A model generated the notes under the pieces. It saw only the letters and a program-made list of their open reading frames with translations, was not told where the DNA came from and searched no databases. A stretch of DNA of 64,000 nucleotides, from contig NZ_JARUND010000002.1 of the NCBI RefSeq assembly GCF_036898825.1, forward strand, positions 806,001-870,000, read 5' to 3'. Source of the DNA: Streptomyces sp. B21-083. GTDB taxonomy: Bacteria > Actinomycetota > Actinomycetes > Streptomycetales > Streptomycetaceae. Shown piece after piece: positions 52,149-61,568 of the stretch (its first letter is position 1; every line of letters starts with the position of its first letter). The position numbers and the translations under genes were made by a program.

Positions 52149-52199
52149 CAACTTCACCTCTTGGGCAGGGCAGGAGTGGAAAGCGCAGGGACGGGGCGG

Positions 52200-52526
52200 T
52201 CAGGCGGTGCGGCGCAGGCAGGTGACGCAGTACGGCGTGTGGGGGAGGATTTCCAGCCGCTCCGGTGCGATGGACTTGGCGCAGCTCTGGCAGGCGCCGT
52301 AGGTACCGTCCTCAACGCGGGCGCAGGCGTTGTCGATCTCCTGGAGGACGCGCTGGATGCCTTCCTTCTGCGTGGTCATCAGGTGGTCGTCGGGGCTCTG
52401 GGCGGCTTCGTCGAGGGCTTGCAGCTGGGCAAGCCGCGTGATGCGGGCATGGTCGAGGCGCTGGCGGACGTCGTGATCGGCCGGGTGTCCGGAGCGGGGA
52501 TCCGTCCGGGGGGTGTCGAGTGACAC
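52200..52526 (-). CDS. DksA/TraR-type zinc-finger protein, second copy
   Basis: A 108-residue paralogue of the next gene. It has a helical N-terminal half (HARITRLAQLQALDEAAQSP) with the acidic pair found at coiled-coil tips, and the finger YGACQSCAKSIAPERLEILP followed by YCVTCLRR. It starts at a GTG (52526) with GAGAGG upstream. Two tandem DksA-like genes in a dormancy island suggest graded control of RNA polymerase under stress. DosR-type boxes at 52692 and 52744 lie upstream in the divergent spacer. Confidence 0.88.
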   Translation of the reverse strand: MSLDTPRTDPRSGHPADHDVRQRLDHARITRLAQLQALDEAAQSPDDHLMTTQKEGIQRVLQEIDNACARVEDGTYGACQSCAKSIAPERLEILPHTPYCVTCLRRTA

Positions 52527-52660
52527 GGCGAGACCTCTCGGGCAGGGGGCAGGCGGGCGTGGGGGTGGGGTCCAGCGGGCGCCGGTGGGACGCTCTGGTG
52601 CGCTGGACCGCCGTCGGCACGGATGGGGGTATGTCCTCACCATGGCCGGTCTGGGGCGAG

Positions 52661-52757
52661 GGGCCCATAGGGCGCGGTACCCATCTGTGAGGGGTCCGAG
52701 GTCCCATCCGGCAGCAGTATGGGTCGGGCGCGTAGCCCGAAATGGGGGCCAGGGCCC
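52661..52757. promoter_or_regulatory. cluster of DosR/OsdR-type boxes in a divergent promoter
   Basis: Three related sites lie between the DksA-like and kinase genes: GGGCC-CATA-GGGCG (52661-52674, weak), GGGTC-CGAG-GTCCC (52692-52705) and GGGGG-CCAG-GGCCC (52744-52757, inside the 18-bp near-palindrome ATGGG...CCCAT). A further perfect repeat TCGGGC-N5-GCCCGA occupies 52724-52740. This is the densest cluster in the window. Confidence 0.6.
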
Positions 52758-52874
52758 ATCGCCTGCAGGGCGCAGGCAGGGCAGGCTGTCCACTGGGGGG
52801 CGCGGGCCAGGCTGGCCTGCGGCCTCCTGCGGTTGCCCGGTGGGCGGCAGCAGAGGTAGATCAGGAGAGGAAGC

Positions 52875-53837
52875 GTGACCTCCGTGTCCCTGTACTGGCG
52901 GATCTTCGGGCTCAACGCCGTGGTGCTGGGCGCGGCGACCGCCCTGCTGCTGTGGGCCCCGGTGACCGTCTCCGTCCCTGTTGCGCTGACCGAAGCGGTC
53001 ATCCTGGTGGGCGGCCTGGCCGTCATGCTGGTCGCCAACGCGGCCCTGCTGCGTATCGGCCTGGTTCCGCTGGATCGGCTGACCCGCCTGATGACCACCG
53101 TCGACCTGCTCCGCCCCGGCCAACGGCTCCCCGTACAAGGACGCGGCGCGATTGCGGACCTGATCAGCACGTTCAACGCCATGCTGGAGCGACTGGAGAA
53201 GGAACGGGCCACGAGCAGTGCCCGTGCCCTGCTCGCCCAGGAGACAGAACGACGCCGCATCGCCCAGGAACTGCACGACGAGGTCGGGCAGAGCATGACC
53301 GCCATCCTGCTGGTCCTCAAGCGTGCGGCGGACGAAGCATCCGATCCACTGCGCGGCGAGCTCCAAGACGCTCAGGAGATCACCCGCGGAAGCCTGGACG
53401 AAGTCCGCCGCCTGGTGCGCCGGCTGCGCCCGGGTGTACTGGACGACCTCGGCCTGATCAGTGCGCTCACCTCCCTCACCACCGAGTTCGCCACGCACAC
53501 CGGGCTGCGTGTGCAGCGTCATTTCGACCCCGACCTGCCTGCCCTGGACCACGAGACGGAACTTGTGATCTACCGCGTGGCTCAGGAGAGCCTGACCAAC
53601 GTCGCCCGCCACGCCGAGGCACAACAGGTGGAGATGAGCCTGCGCCGCAGTGACGACACGGTGGTCCTCGACGTCAGTGACGACGGCTGCGGCATCGGCG
53701 TCGCCCGCGAGGGTGCCGGGATCCGCGGCATGCGCGAACGCGCCCTGTTCGTGGGGGCCATCCTGGACATCACTGCCGCAGCACGGACCGGCACACGCCT
53801 GCGGCTGACCGTGCCCCGCGTGAGGAAGCAGCCATGA
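52875..53837 (+). CDS. membrane histidine kinase (NarX/DegS type)
   Basis: A 320-residue kinase with two N-terminal membrane helices (about 9-30 and 36-60) enclosing only a very short loop. A HAMP domain follows (VPLDRLTRLMTTVDLLRPGQ, FNAMLERLEKER), then the HisKA_3 box ETERRRIAQELHDEVGQSMT with His134, and HATPase_c (AQESLTNVARHAEA, VSDDGCGIG, GAGIRGMRERA). The small sensor loop suggests sensing within the membrane. It starts at a GTG behind GGAGAGG and overlaps the regulator gene by four bases. DosR-type boxes lie upstream, so it may be a second tier of the network. Confidence 0.92.
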   Translation: MTSVSLYWRIFGLNAVVLGAATALLLWAPVTVSVPVALTEAVILVGGLAVMLVANAALLRIGLVPLDRLTRLMTTVDLLRPGQRLPVQGRGAIADLISTFNAMLERLEKERATSSARALLAQETERRRIAQELHDEVGQSMTAILLVLKRAADEASDPLRGELQDAQEITRGSLDEVRRLVRRLRPGVLDDLGLISALTSLTTEFATHTGLRVQRHFDPDLPALDHETELVIYRVAQESLTNVARHAEAQQVEMSLRRSDDTVVLDVSDDGCGIGVAREGAGIRGMRERALFVGAILDITAAARTGTRLRLTVPRVRKQP

Positions 53838-54484
53838 GTACCGGCCAGGCCAAGATTCGGATTCTTCTCGCGGACGACCACGCGCTGGTGCGCCGCGGAG
53901 TGCGGCTCATCCTCGACCGGGAACCGGACCTCGAGGTGGTCGCGGAGGCCGGTGACGGCGCGGAGGCGATCGCCATAACCCGCTCCCAGGACGTCGACCT
54001 CGCGGTCCTGGACATCGCGATGCCCCGTCTGACGGGTCTCCAGGCCGCCCGCGAACTGCTTGCCCTGAAGCCCCGGCTGCGCATCCTGATGCTGACGATG
54101 CATGACAACGAGCAGTACCTCTTTCAGGCACTCAAGGCCGGCGCGAGCGGATATGTTCTGAAATCCGTCGCCGACCGCGATCTGGTAGCCGCCATGCGCG
54201 GCGAGCCGTTCCTCTACCCGGGTGCGGTCACCGCGCTCATCCGCAACTACCTCGACCGCGTCCGCAACGGTGAAGAAGCCCCCGACCAGCTCCTCACCCC
54301 GCGCGAGGAGGAGGTCCTCAAACTCGTCGCCGAAGGGCACACGTCCAAGGAGATCGCCGAACTCCTCGTGATCAGTGTCAAGACGGTGCAACGGCATCGG
54401 GAGAACCTCCTGCACAAACTGGGCCTGCGCGACCGCCTGGAACTGACCCGGTACGCCATCCGCGCCGGACTCGTCCAACCGTGA
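53834..54484 (+). CDS. NarL/FixJ-type response regulator
   Basis: A 216-residue partner of the preceding kinase, coupled by an ATGA overlap. The receiver has ILLADDHALVRRGVRLIL, phospho-acceptor Asp60 in LAVLDIAMPRLTG, and Lys in GYVLKSVAD. The LuxR-type helix-turn-helix is LTPREEEVLKLVAEGHTSKE followed by IAELLVISVKTVQRHRENLL. Its recognition helix differs from that of the DosR-like regulator at 48258, so it should bind other sites. Confidence 0.93.
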   Translation: MSTGQAKIRILLADDHALVRRGVRLILDREPDLEVVAEAGDGAEAIAITRSQDVDLAVLDIAMPRLTGLQAARELLALKPRLRILMLTMHDNEQYLFQALKAGASGYVLKSVADRDLVAAMRGEPFLYPGAVTALIRNYLDRVRNGEEAPDQLLTPREEEVLKLVAEGHTSKEIAELLVISVKTVQRHRENLLHKLGLRDRLELTRYAIRAGLVQP

Positions 54485-54511
54485 GCCCCGTACACCCGTT
54501 CACGGCGGCCG

Positions 54512-56230
54512 TCACCGGCCATGATCATCCGGTGCCCCGTTCTGCCGCGGGTGGGCATCGGACTCGGCGAGCCGGGGTGCCGCAGCGATGTCTGGGTGGT
54601 TCAGGTCGAAAGCGGGAGACTCGGAACGGATGCGGGGAAGGGTGAGGAAGTTGTGCCGCGGGGGCGGGCAGGATGTCGCCCACTCCAGCGATCGGCCGTA
54701 CCCCCACGGGTCGTCAATCTCCACTTCTCGTCCGTACTTTGCCGTTTTCCAGACGTTGTACAGAAACGGAAGCGTGGAGATGCCCAGCAGGAAGGCGCCG
54801 ATCGTGGAAATCGTGTTGAGCGCGGTGAAACCGTCGGCAGCCAGGTAGTCGGCATAGCGGCGGGGCATGCCTTCCGCGCCCAGCCAGTGCTGGACGAGGA
54901 AGGTCGAGTGGAAGCCGACGAACAGCGTCCAGAAATGGATCTTCCCGAGACGCTCGTCGAGCATTTTGCCGGTGAACTTCGGCCACCAGAAATAGAAGCC
55001 GGAGAACATCGCAAACACCACCGTACCGAAGACAACGTAGTGGAAGTGAGCCACGACGAAGTACGAGTCGGTGACGTGGAAGTCCAGTGGCGGGGAGGCA
55101 AGAATGACGCCTGTCAGTCCGCCGAAGAGGAAGGTGACCAGAAAGCCGAGGGCCCACAGCATGGGTGTCTCGAAGCTGAGACTCCCCTTCCACATCGTGC
55201 CGGTCCAGTTGAAGAACTTCACCCCGGTCGGCACCGCGATCAGATACGACATGAAAGCGAAGAACGGCAGCAGGACACCACCGGTGGCGAACATGTGGTG
55301 GGCCCACACAGTGATCGACAGGCCGGCGATCGCGATCGTCGCACCGATCAACCCCAGGTAGCCGAACATCGGCTTGCGGGCGAAGACCGGAATGACTTCG
55401 GAAACGACGCCGAAGAAGGGCAGCGCGATGATGTACACCTCTGGATGACCGAAGAACCAGAACAGGTGCTGCCACAGCAGCGCCCCGCCGTTGACTGCAT
55501 CGAAGACCTGGGCACCGAACTTCCGGTCCGCCTCCAGGACAAGCAGCGCGGCCGCCAGCACGGGAAAGGCGATCAGTACCAGCACACCCGTGAGCAGCAC
55601 GTTCCAGGTGAAGATCGGCATGCGGAACATGGTCATCCCCGGCGCACGCATGCAGATGATGGTGGTGATGAAGTTGACCGAGCCAAGGATCGTCCCGAAG
55701 CCGGACAACGCCAGCCCCATGATCCACATATCGGCGCCGATACCTGGAGAGCGCACCGCACTGTTCAACGGTGCGTAGGCGAACCAGCCGAAGTCGGCGG
55801 CTCCCTGCGGGGTGAGGAAGCCCCCCACAGCGATCAGCGAGCCCAGCAGGTACAGCCAGTAGGCCAGGATGTTCAACCGCGGGAACGCCACGTCCGGCGC
55901 ACCGATCTGCAGCGGCATGATCCAGTTTGCAAAACCGGCGAACAACGGCGTCGCGAACATCAGCAGCATGATCGTACCGTGCATCGTGAACGCCTGGTTG
56001 AATTGCTCGTTCGACATGACCTGCAGCCCCGGACGGGCCAGCTCGGCGCGCATCAGCAGCGCCATGACACCACCGATGAGGAAGAAGACGAACGAGGTCG
56101 TGATGTACAGCGTTCCGATTCTCTTGTGATCCGTGGTGGTCGCCCAGCTGACCACGAAGTTGCCGCCTTTGGGCTGGGCGCCGAATCGGGTTACGGCCGC
56201 CGCTTTTCCGGCGTCGGGTGTCGCACTCAT
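54512..56230 (-). CDS. ctaD: cytochrome c oxidase subunit I
   Basis: A 572-residue haem-copper oxidase subunit with about 12 membrane helices. The haem and CuB ligands are in [40 protein letters not shown] (His-Tyr pair), AHHMFATG and [20 protein letters not shown]. It is the oxygen-reducing subunit of an aa3-type oxidase. I took the ATG at 56230 with GAGGAGAG upstream. No subunits II, III or IV and no bc1 genes are nearby, so it must borrow them or act as an alternative isoform. It ends a leftward block with ferredoxin and cupin genes. Confidence 0.94.
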   Translation of the reverse strand: MSATPDAGKAAAVTRFGAQPKGGNFVVSWATTTDHKRIGTLYITTSFVFFLIGGVMALLMRAELARPGLQVMSNEQFNQAFTMHGTIMLLMFATPLFAGFANWIMPLQIGAPDVAFPRLNILAYWLYLLGSLIAVGGFLTPQGAADFGWFAYAPLNSAVRSPGIGADMWIMGLALSGFGTILGSVNFITTIICMRAPGMTMFRMPIFTWNVLLTGVLVLIAFPVLAAALLVLEADRKFGAQVFDAVNGGALLWQHLFWFFGHPEVYIIALPFFGVVSEVIPVFARKPMFGYLGLIGATIAIAGLSITVWAHHMFATGGVLLPFFAFMSYLIAVPTGVKFFNWTGTMWKGSLSFETPMLWALGFLVTFLFGGLTGVILASPPLDFHVTDSYFVVAHFHYVVFGTVVFAMFSGFYFWWPKFTGKMLDERLGKIHFWTLFVGFHSTFLVQHWLGAEGMPRRYADYLAADGFTALNTISTIGAFLLGISTLPFLYNVWKTAKYGREVEIDDPWGYGRSLEWATSCPPPRHNFLTLPRIRSESPAFDLNHPDIAAAPRLAESDAHPRQNGAPDDHGR

Positions 56231-56372
56231 TGCCGCTCTCCTCGGATCGTGGAACCACTTACCGGGTGACCTACAGGGGCGCCGGCCCGAGTTTATTGGC
56301 ATAGCCTCCGCGGCGGCGCGTCAACGTGTCCAGAGCCTGCTGATTCAGCCGTATATCAGGGGCGCTGACGGA

Positions 56373-56801
56373 TCATTTGGCGAGGACGCTGATGCCGAGG
56401 GCGATCAGGACAACGACCTTGGCGATCTCGGCGGTCACGTACTGCAGATGGCCGCGGGAACGCGGGAGTTCCTCGCCGGCGAGTATCCGGTCCGATCGCC
56501 GATTGAGCCGTGGACGGATCACGGCCAGTTGCCCCACGAGCAGGACTGCCACCATCACGGTCAGCACGGTGACCACGGCGGGTGCGCTTCCCACGACGAC
56601 CGCAAGGATCACCACGCCGGCCAGTGCGGCCTCCGCGAGATTCAGGGCCTGGAAGACGAGCCGGCCGATACCCAGCCCGATAGGGATCGTCACCCCGGGA
56701 GCGCGGAACTTCAACGGCGCCTCCAGGAAGGAGATCGCCAGCACCATTCCAAGCCATACAAAGACCGCCGGGCCGGCTACGGCGGCTGACGTGGTGTTCA
56801 T
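56373..56801 (-). CDS. four-helix membrane protein of unknown function
   Basis: A 142-residue hydrophobic protein with four predicted helices (VFVWLGMVLAISFLEAPLKF, ALNLAEAALAGVVILAVVVG, AVVTVLTVMVAVLLVGQLAV, VTAEIAKVVVLIALGISVLA) and a charged loop RPRLNRRSDRILAGEELPRS. EAPLKFRAPGVTIPIGLGIG is a recurring motif in actinobacterial DUF proteins near oxidases. It lies between the cupin and ctaD genes on the same strand and may assist the oxidase or respond to the same signal. Function unknown. Confidence 0.78.
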   Translation of the reverse strand: MNTTSAAVAGPAVFVWLGMVLAISFLEAPLKFRAPGVTIPIGLGIGRLVFQALNLAEAALAGVVILAVVVGSAPAVVTVLTVMVAVLLVGQLAVIRPRLNRRSDRILAGEELPRSRGHLQYVTAEIAKVVVLIALGISVLAK

Positions 56802-56849
56802 CGATGCACTGCCTTCTCCTCCGGATCAGGATCGCTGCGAGGACGGGGG

Positions 56850-57218
56850 TCAGACGACAGGCCAGGACGCCAGCCGGCCGGCGAACTCGGGTGGTGAGGC
56901 CACCACTATGAGGGATGCCGGCTCCGCGCCGGGGTTGTTGAGGCTGACACGCTCTCCGGTGGCGATGTGCGCCGTGGAACCGGCGGACAGAGTCCGGTTC
57001 TTGCCCTCCTGGCACAGCTCGACCGTCCCCGACAGGGGAATCAGCACAATCTCCGAGGCGCCGTGGTCATGTTCGAGCATGCTGCCGCCTGCGGGCAGTT
57101 CCACGTGGACGACTGCCAGCCGGTCGGAGGTGTCGGCGCTGGTGAGCGCTTCCGCGATCGGTCCGTCCGGAAGGGGAGCGCGGCGGCGGGTGCCTGTCCC
57201 GATTTCGGCGATGTGCAT
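56850..57218 (-). CDS. cupin-domain protein
   Basis: A 122-residue single-domain cupin. The metal motifs are VHVELPAGGSMLEHDHGASE (H-x-H...E) and IATGERVSLNNPGAEPASLI, where the final His of the second box is replaced (SLNN). Metal binding may therefore be weakened or incomplete. Small cupins of this type bind ligands or act as dioxygenases or isomerases. The start ATG at 57218 has GAGGAGG. It follows the broken regulator gene by 15 bp. Confidence 0.85.
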   Translation of the reverse strand: MHIAEIGTGTRRRAPLPDGPIAEALTSADTSDRLAVVHVELPAGGSMLEHDHGASEIVLIPLSGTVELCQEGKNRTLSAGSTAHIATGERVSLNNPGAEPASLIVVASPPEFAGRLASWPVV

Positions 57219-57233
57219 GTGGTCCTCCTCGGT

Positions 57234-57910
57234 TCAGCGGGATGTGGCGGAGGCGGGTTGCGCGGGTGCCAGATGGGCGAGGCAGGAGTCCGGTTCGGCG
57301 AACGGTTCCAGCCGTGCCGCCTCAATCGGCGCACGCAGCTCAGCCAACGCCCCTTGCATCAGTCCCAGATGCACGGAGCAGACGAGCTGCCCGTACTCCT
57401 GGGCCAGTTCGAGGAAGGGGCAGTGCCGCAACCGGATCCGCGCCGGATCGTCACTATGGTCGGCGTGTTCCGGTTCGGGCGAGAAGCCGAGATCGTCCAG
57501 CAGGGCGACGAGGCGGTCCGTCGACTCCTCGGCCGCCGGGCGGTGGAAGGGCGGCACCGGGTCGATCAGGAAGCGGCCCCACGCAACGGCCGGCCTCGGT
57601 AGCGGCGTTGCGGGCACCGGGTCCAGATGCCAGGTGGCTGAGCAGGATCTGGGCCAGCAGCCGGTAGCTTCGGGCGCCCCCGCGGTCCATCCCCAACTGC
57701 GGGGCGTAGACAGTACGAGGCCGTCCGGGGCCTGCGGGTGCTTCGAGTTGCCGCTCGATGATTCCTTCGGCGACCAGGGCGATGGAAACGTACGGTGTTG
57801 GGGTGGACACCGATCCGCTCGGCGATTTCCGTCACACCCACGGGCGTCCCGGCGGTGCGCAGCTCTTCCAGCACCTCGCGGCGGCGAGGGCTCTTCGGGG
57901 CGGCAGGCAC
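57234..57910 (-). pseudogene. COG2345-type regulator with conserved cysteines, two frameshifts
   Basis: Three frames together give one regulator. The pieces are RREVLEELRTAGTPVGVTEI + AERIGVHPNTVRFH (helix-turn-helix), then ALVAEGIIERQLEAPAGPGR to LLAQILLSHLASGPG, then AWGRFLIDPVPPFHRPAAEE to IRLRHCPFLELAQEYGQLVC. Breaks lie at about 57783 (several bases lost after VRFH) and about 57615. The C-x13-C pair and general plan match the intact regulator at 44087. It is one base from the ferredoxin gene and 15 bp from the cupin gene, so it once controlled or belonged to that block. Confidence 0.75.
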
Positions 57911-57911
57911 G

Positions 57912-58241
57912 TCAGCTCGCCCCCTGCGCCTGTGGCGGGAGCGCCACGATCAGCGGGTGGTCGCGCTCGATGAGGCCCAGCTTGGCCGCGCCCCCGGGTG
58001 AGCCGAGTACGTCGAAGAACTCGACGTTCGCCTTGTAGTAGTCCTGCCACTCATCCGGCACGTCGTCCTCGTAGAAGATCGCCTCGATCGGGCAGACCGG
58101 CTCACACGCCCCGCAGTCGACGCACTCATCGGGGTGGATGTACAGCGACCGCTGCCCCTCGTAGATGCAGTCGACGGGACACTCCTCGATGCACGCCTTG
58201 TCCTTCACGTCCACACATGGCTGCGCGATCACGTACGTCAC
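57912..58241 (-). CDS. fdxA: 7Fe ferredoxin (FdxA type)
   Basis: A 109-residue ferredoxin with both clusters. Cysteines are at 9, 17, 21 and 25 ([17 protein letters not shown]) and at 40, 43, 46 and 50 ([11 protein letters not shown]), the 3Fe-4S/4Fe-4S pattern of actinobacterial Fdx[21 protein letters not shown] follows, as in the family. Mycobacterial FdxA belongs to the DosR regulon. It could serve the flavoprotein reductase at 33191. It starts at a GTG with GAAGGGAG upstream. Only about 30 bp separate it from the truncated glycerol kinase, so its promoter has been replaced or lost. Confidence 0.93.
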   Translation of the reverse strand: MTYVIAQPCVDVKDKACIEECPVDCIYEGQRSLYIHPDECVDCGACEPVCPIEAIFYEDDVPDEWQDYYKANVEFFDVLGSPGGAAKLGLIERDHPLIVALPPQAQGAS

Positions 58242-58272
58242 GGTCCGCTCCCTTCAAGCGCCACACGGCCGC

Positions 58273-59625
58273 GCTACGGTGATCCAGAGCGCCCTGCGAA
58301 GCGGAGGGCTGTCCGCCGCCGACCTGAAAGCGATCGGCATCACCAACCAGCGTGAGACGACCGTGGTCTGGGACCCGCGCACCGGCCGCCCCTACTACAA
58401 CGCCATCGTCTGGCAGGACACCCGCACCGACAGCATCGCCGCCGCCCTCGAACGCGACGGCCATGGCGAGACCATCCGTCACAAGGCCGGCTTGCCACCG
58501 GCCACCTACTTCTCCGGCGGCAAGATCAAATGGCTGCTGGAGAACGTGGACGGCCTGCGCGAGGCCGCAGAAGCGGGGCATGCCCTGTTCGGCAACACGG
58601 ACGCGTGGGTGCTGTGGAACCTCACCGGCGGCCCCAACGGGGGTGTGCACGCCACCGACGTCACCAATGCCAGCCGCACCATGCTGATGAATCTGGAGAC
58701 ACTGGACTGGGACGACGAACTGCTGGGAATCTTCAACATCCCGCGCGCGATGCTGCCGGCGATCCACCCCTCGTCCGATCCTGAGGCGTTCGGCCAGGCC
58801 CGCACGTCCCGGCCGTTGAACGCCGCCGTCCCGATTGCCGGTGTCCTCGGCGACCAGCAGGCGGCGACCGTAGGTCAGGTCTGCTTCGCCCCTGGTGAAG
58901 CCAAGAACACCTACGGCACCGGCAACTTCCTGGTCCTCAACACCGGTACGGAGCTGGTGCGTTCGCAGCACGGTCTGCTGACGACAGTGGCGTACCAGTT
59001 CGCGGGCAGCCCCGCCATCTACGCGCTGGAGGGGTCCATCGCCGTCACCGGCGCGGCCGTGCAGTGGCTGCGTGACCAGATGAAGGTGATCGGGACCGCC
59101 GCGGAGAGTGAGCAACTGGCCCGCTCGGTGGACGACAACGGCGGCATGTACTTTGTCCCGGCCTTCTCCGGTCTGTTCGCCCCGTACTGGCGCTCCGACG
59201 CTCGTGGCGCGATGGTCGGTCTCGCCCGCTACAACACCAATGGGCACTTGGCCCGGGCCACGCTGGAGGCCATCTGTTACCAGAGCCGCGACGTGGTCGA
59301 CGCCATGGAGCAGGACTCAGGCGTGCACTTGGACGTACTCAAGGTTGACGGTGGTGTGACCGCGAACGACCTGTGCATGCAGATCCAAGCTGACGTGCTG
59401 GGCGTGCCCGTCAGCCGACCGGTGGTCGCTGAGACCACGGCGCTGGGCGCCGCCTACGCGGCCGGGCTCGCCACCGGCTTCTGGCGCGATACCGACGAAC
59501 TGCGCTCCCACTGGCAGGAGTCGAAGCGCTGGAGCCCGGAGTGGAGCGAGGAGCAGCGCCAGGACGGCTATGAGGGCTGGAAACGTGCCGTGGAGCGCAC
59601 CCTGGACTGGGTCAAGGTCACCTGA
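58273..59625 (+). pseudogene. glpK: glycerol kinase, 5'-truncated
   Basis: 450 residues match glycerol kinase from [20 protein letters not shown] and [13 protein letters not shown] to the C terminus, including [58 protein letters not shown] and [15 protein letters not shown]. The first ~65 residues, with the phosphate-binding DQGTTSSR loop and Arg83-equivalent surroundings, are missing. Sequence before 58273 belongs to the divergent ferredoxin gene. No start codon with ribosome site fits. I infer a deletion joining ferredoxin and glpK. The remaining frame has no stop or shift, so the event may be recent. Confidence 0.85.
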
Positions 59626-59689
59626 TGACCGGCACCTGCTCCCTCGATGGGCATCTCCTCTCGGTCAGAGACCGGGAGTAGCGGCCTCA

Positions 59690-60160
59690 TCGACTTCGCG
59701 CTGGACCCCGTCGAAGGGGATGGAGATGACCGGCGACCGATTCCAACTTGGTCGCGACGGCTGTGCCCGCGCCACGTCCGGAGTCCCGCGGGACGTACAG
59801 GTCCCGGTCCACCGCGGTGTGCACGCGCCGACCGGGGTATAGGAGGTAGCCAGCAACCTGGGAGATCTCGATTCGGACGAGTTGCCGATGTCCCGACGCC
59901 GGTCGCCGAACGCTACGGATACCGTTCTTCACGTGCCAATGGTCTCGTTGACCACCAGCACCGGATGGTCGTCGTGCGCGTGCTCCATAATGTAGTCACG
60001 CACGTCATCGCGTACCCAGTCCGCGTCGCAATTGGCCCGGCCCAGCAGGCCCCTGCCTGCCGTCGGGGGCCCTCACTCGACGGTCATCCAGGGGTTCTTG
60101 CGCGACAGATCCCGCAGTCGAGCGCCAATGTTGCCATGCGGCACCAGCTACCCCGGAGAT
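59690..60160 (-). pseudogene. IS701-family transposase remnant
   Basis: In broken minus-strand frames the sequence shows GRANCDADWVRDDVRDYIME and HAHDDHPVLVVNETIGT (family HDDxAVLVVDETG). It then shows QVAGYLLYPGRRVHTAVDRD and LYVPRD (family YLVYAGRRGHxxVDRELYVPR) and ATKLESV. Several stops and shifts separate them. Neither end repeats nor a start could be identified. It lies between glpK and the first IS630 element. Confidence 0.6.
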
Positions 60161-60255
60161 CACTGTTGTCGGCGCCTCCGGCGTCCGCTGGCCGGCGGAG
60201 GGCCTCCACCAGCGCCCGGCGTGGAGTGGGGGCATTCGCCATTGATGCGGAGCTA

Positions 60256-61416
60256 CTCAGGTTGAACTCGTAGTGTCGGGCTGAGTGGTCACCAGGGTTC
60301 GATGATCAATCCGGTTCCGGTGAGGCAGCCGTCGATCAGGTGGGGCCTGAACTGGATCTTCTTCAGCTTGCGCTTGACGATGCGGACGAGTCCCTTGAGG
60401 TCGGTGGCCACGAAGTTGGCGATGGCGCGCTTGAGGAGCGACCACACGCCTTCGGCTGGGTTCAACTCCGGTGCGTAGGACGGCATCTGAAAGATCCGTA
60501 ACCAGTCCTTGTGCTCCTCGGCGAAGGCGGTGAGTTCCATGGCGAGGTGGACGTTGAGGTTGTCCCAGCACCACACGAGCGGGGCGTTCAACCGCTGATG
60601 TGCGGTGACGATCAGGTCGCGGTACTCGTGCCAGGCGAACGTCTTCGGCTCGCCCTTGCGGCCGTGGTAGACGTGCAGCCGGTAGAAGAAGTGCGGGCGG
60701 TCCCCGGGCCGGAAGCAGACCACGCCGGCGATATTGACCCGGCCGCTTCCCCGGCCCCGCACCCGCACCACCGGCCGCGCTCCGCGCGGCGCCCAGGTCC
60801 GGCCTTTCGGCGGCCTCAGCCCCGGGCCCGCCTCGTCCTCGAAGCAGATATAGGCGCCCAGGTCCGCCGCGGTCCTTTTAACCGCGGCCACACCTCGTCC
60901 TTCCACATCTCGATGGCCTCCTCGTCACGCTCGATCGCGTGGCGCACCGGAACCTGGCACGACCAGCCGTGCCGCTTCAGCAGCTTGGCCACCCCCTGGA
61001 CCGTGTAGCCCTTGTGGAACAGCCTGCCGATCAGGGTCTTGATCCGGCCCAGCGTCCACCGCTGGTCATCGGTGAAACCGTGGGCCAGAGGCCCCCGCTT
61101 CAGCTCCGCCTCCAGCCGGTCCCACCGACAGCCGCTCACGGGACACCGGCCCCTTCGACCTCAACGCCACAGCCCCGCCTTCGCGCCAGACCTTGCGCCA
61201 CCGCCACACCGTGCGCTCCGTGACCCGCAGATCAGCCGCGATCACCGTGACCTCATCACCACGCGCAAACCGCTCGGCCGCCTCCAGCCTCAACCGTTCC
61301 CGCTTCTCCTGCTCGACGGGCGAATACCCGCCCCTCTGCGCGTACCGCATGAACCCGTCGTACCGCAGGGATCACGAACCGTCACCACCCCACAGGCTTT
61401 ACGAGTTCAACCTGAG
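60256..61416. mobile_element. IS630-family element, first copy
   Basis: 1161 bp bounded by 17-bp perfect inverted repeats CTCAGGTTGAACTCGTA (60256-60272 and inverted at 61400-61416). It is flanked on both sides by TA (60254-60255 and 61417-61418), the target duplication of IS630/Tc1 elements. It contains one transposase gene on the minus strand that is broken by frameshifts. Confidence 0.88.
60289..61350 (-). pseudogene. IS630-family transposase with frameshifts
   Basis: Start ATG at 61350. The first frame gives the helix-turn-helix (EVTVIAADLRVTERTVWRWR). Near 61127 it shifts to DRLEAELKRGPLAHGFTDDQ up to IEMWKDEVWP. Near 60875-60881 (plus-strand CTTTTAA, minus-strand TTAAAAG) it shifts again to VAAVKRTAADLGAYICFEDE and the DDE domain (CWDNLNVH, YAPELNPAEGVWSLLKR), ending at 60289. 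The second site resembles the A-rich frameshift site of two-frame IS630 members and could be programmed. The first is probably decay. Confidence 0.8.
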
Positions 61417-61568
61417 TATGGGCGTGGCAGGAGATATCAGCGGTCAGCGATGTCCTCGCGGAGGCCGTCGGAGAATTCCCACCACGACAGAGGAAGCCAG
61501 TCGCCGTTGACGAAGGCGTCGACAGTCGCGCCTCGACCACGGACAGTCACAGTCGTCCCTGGCGGATA

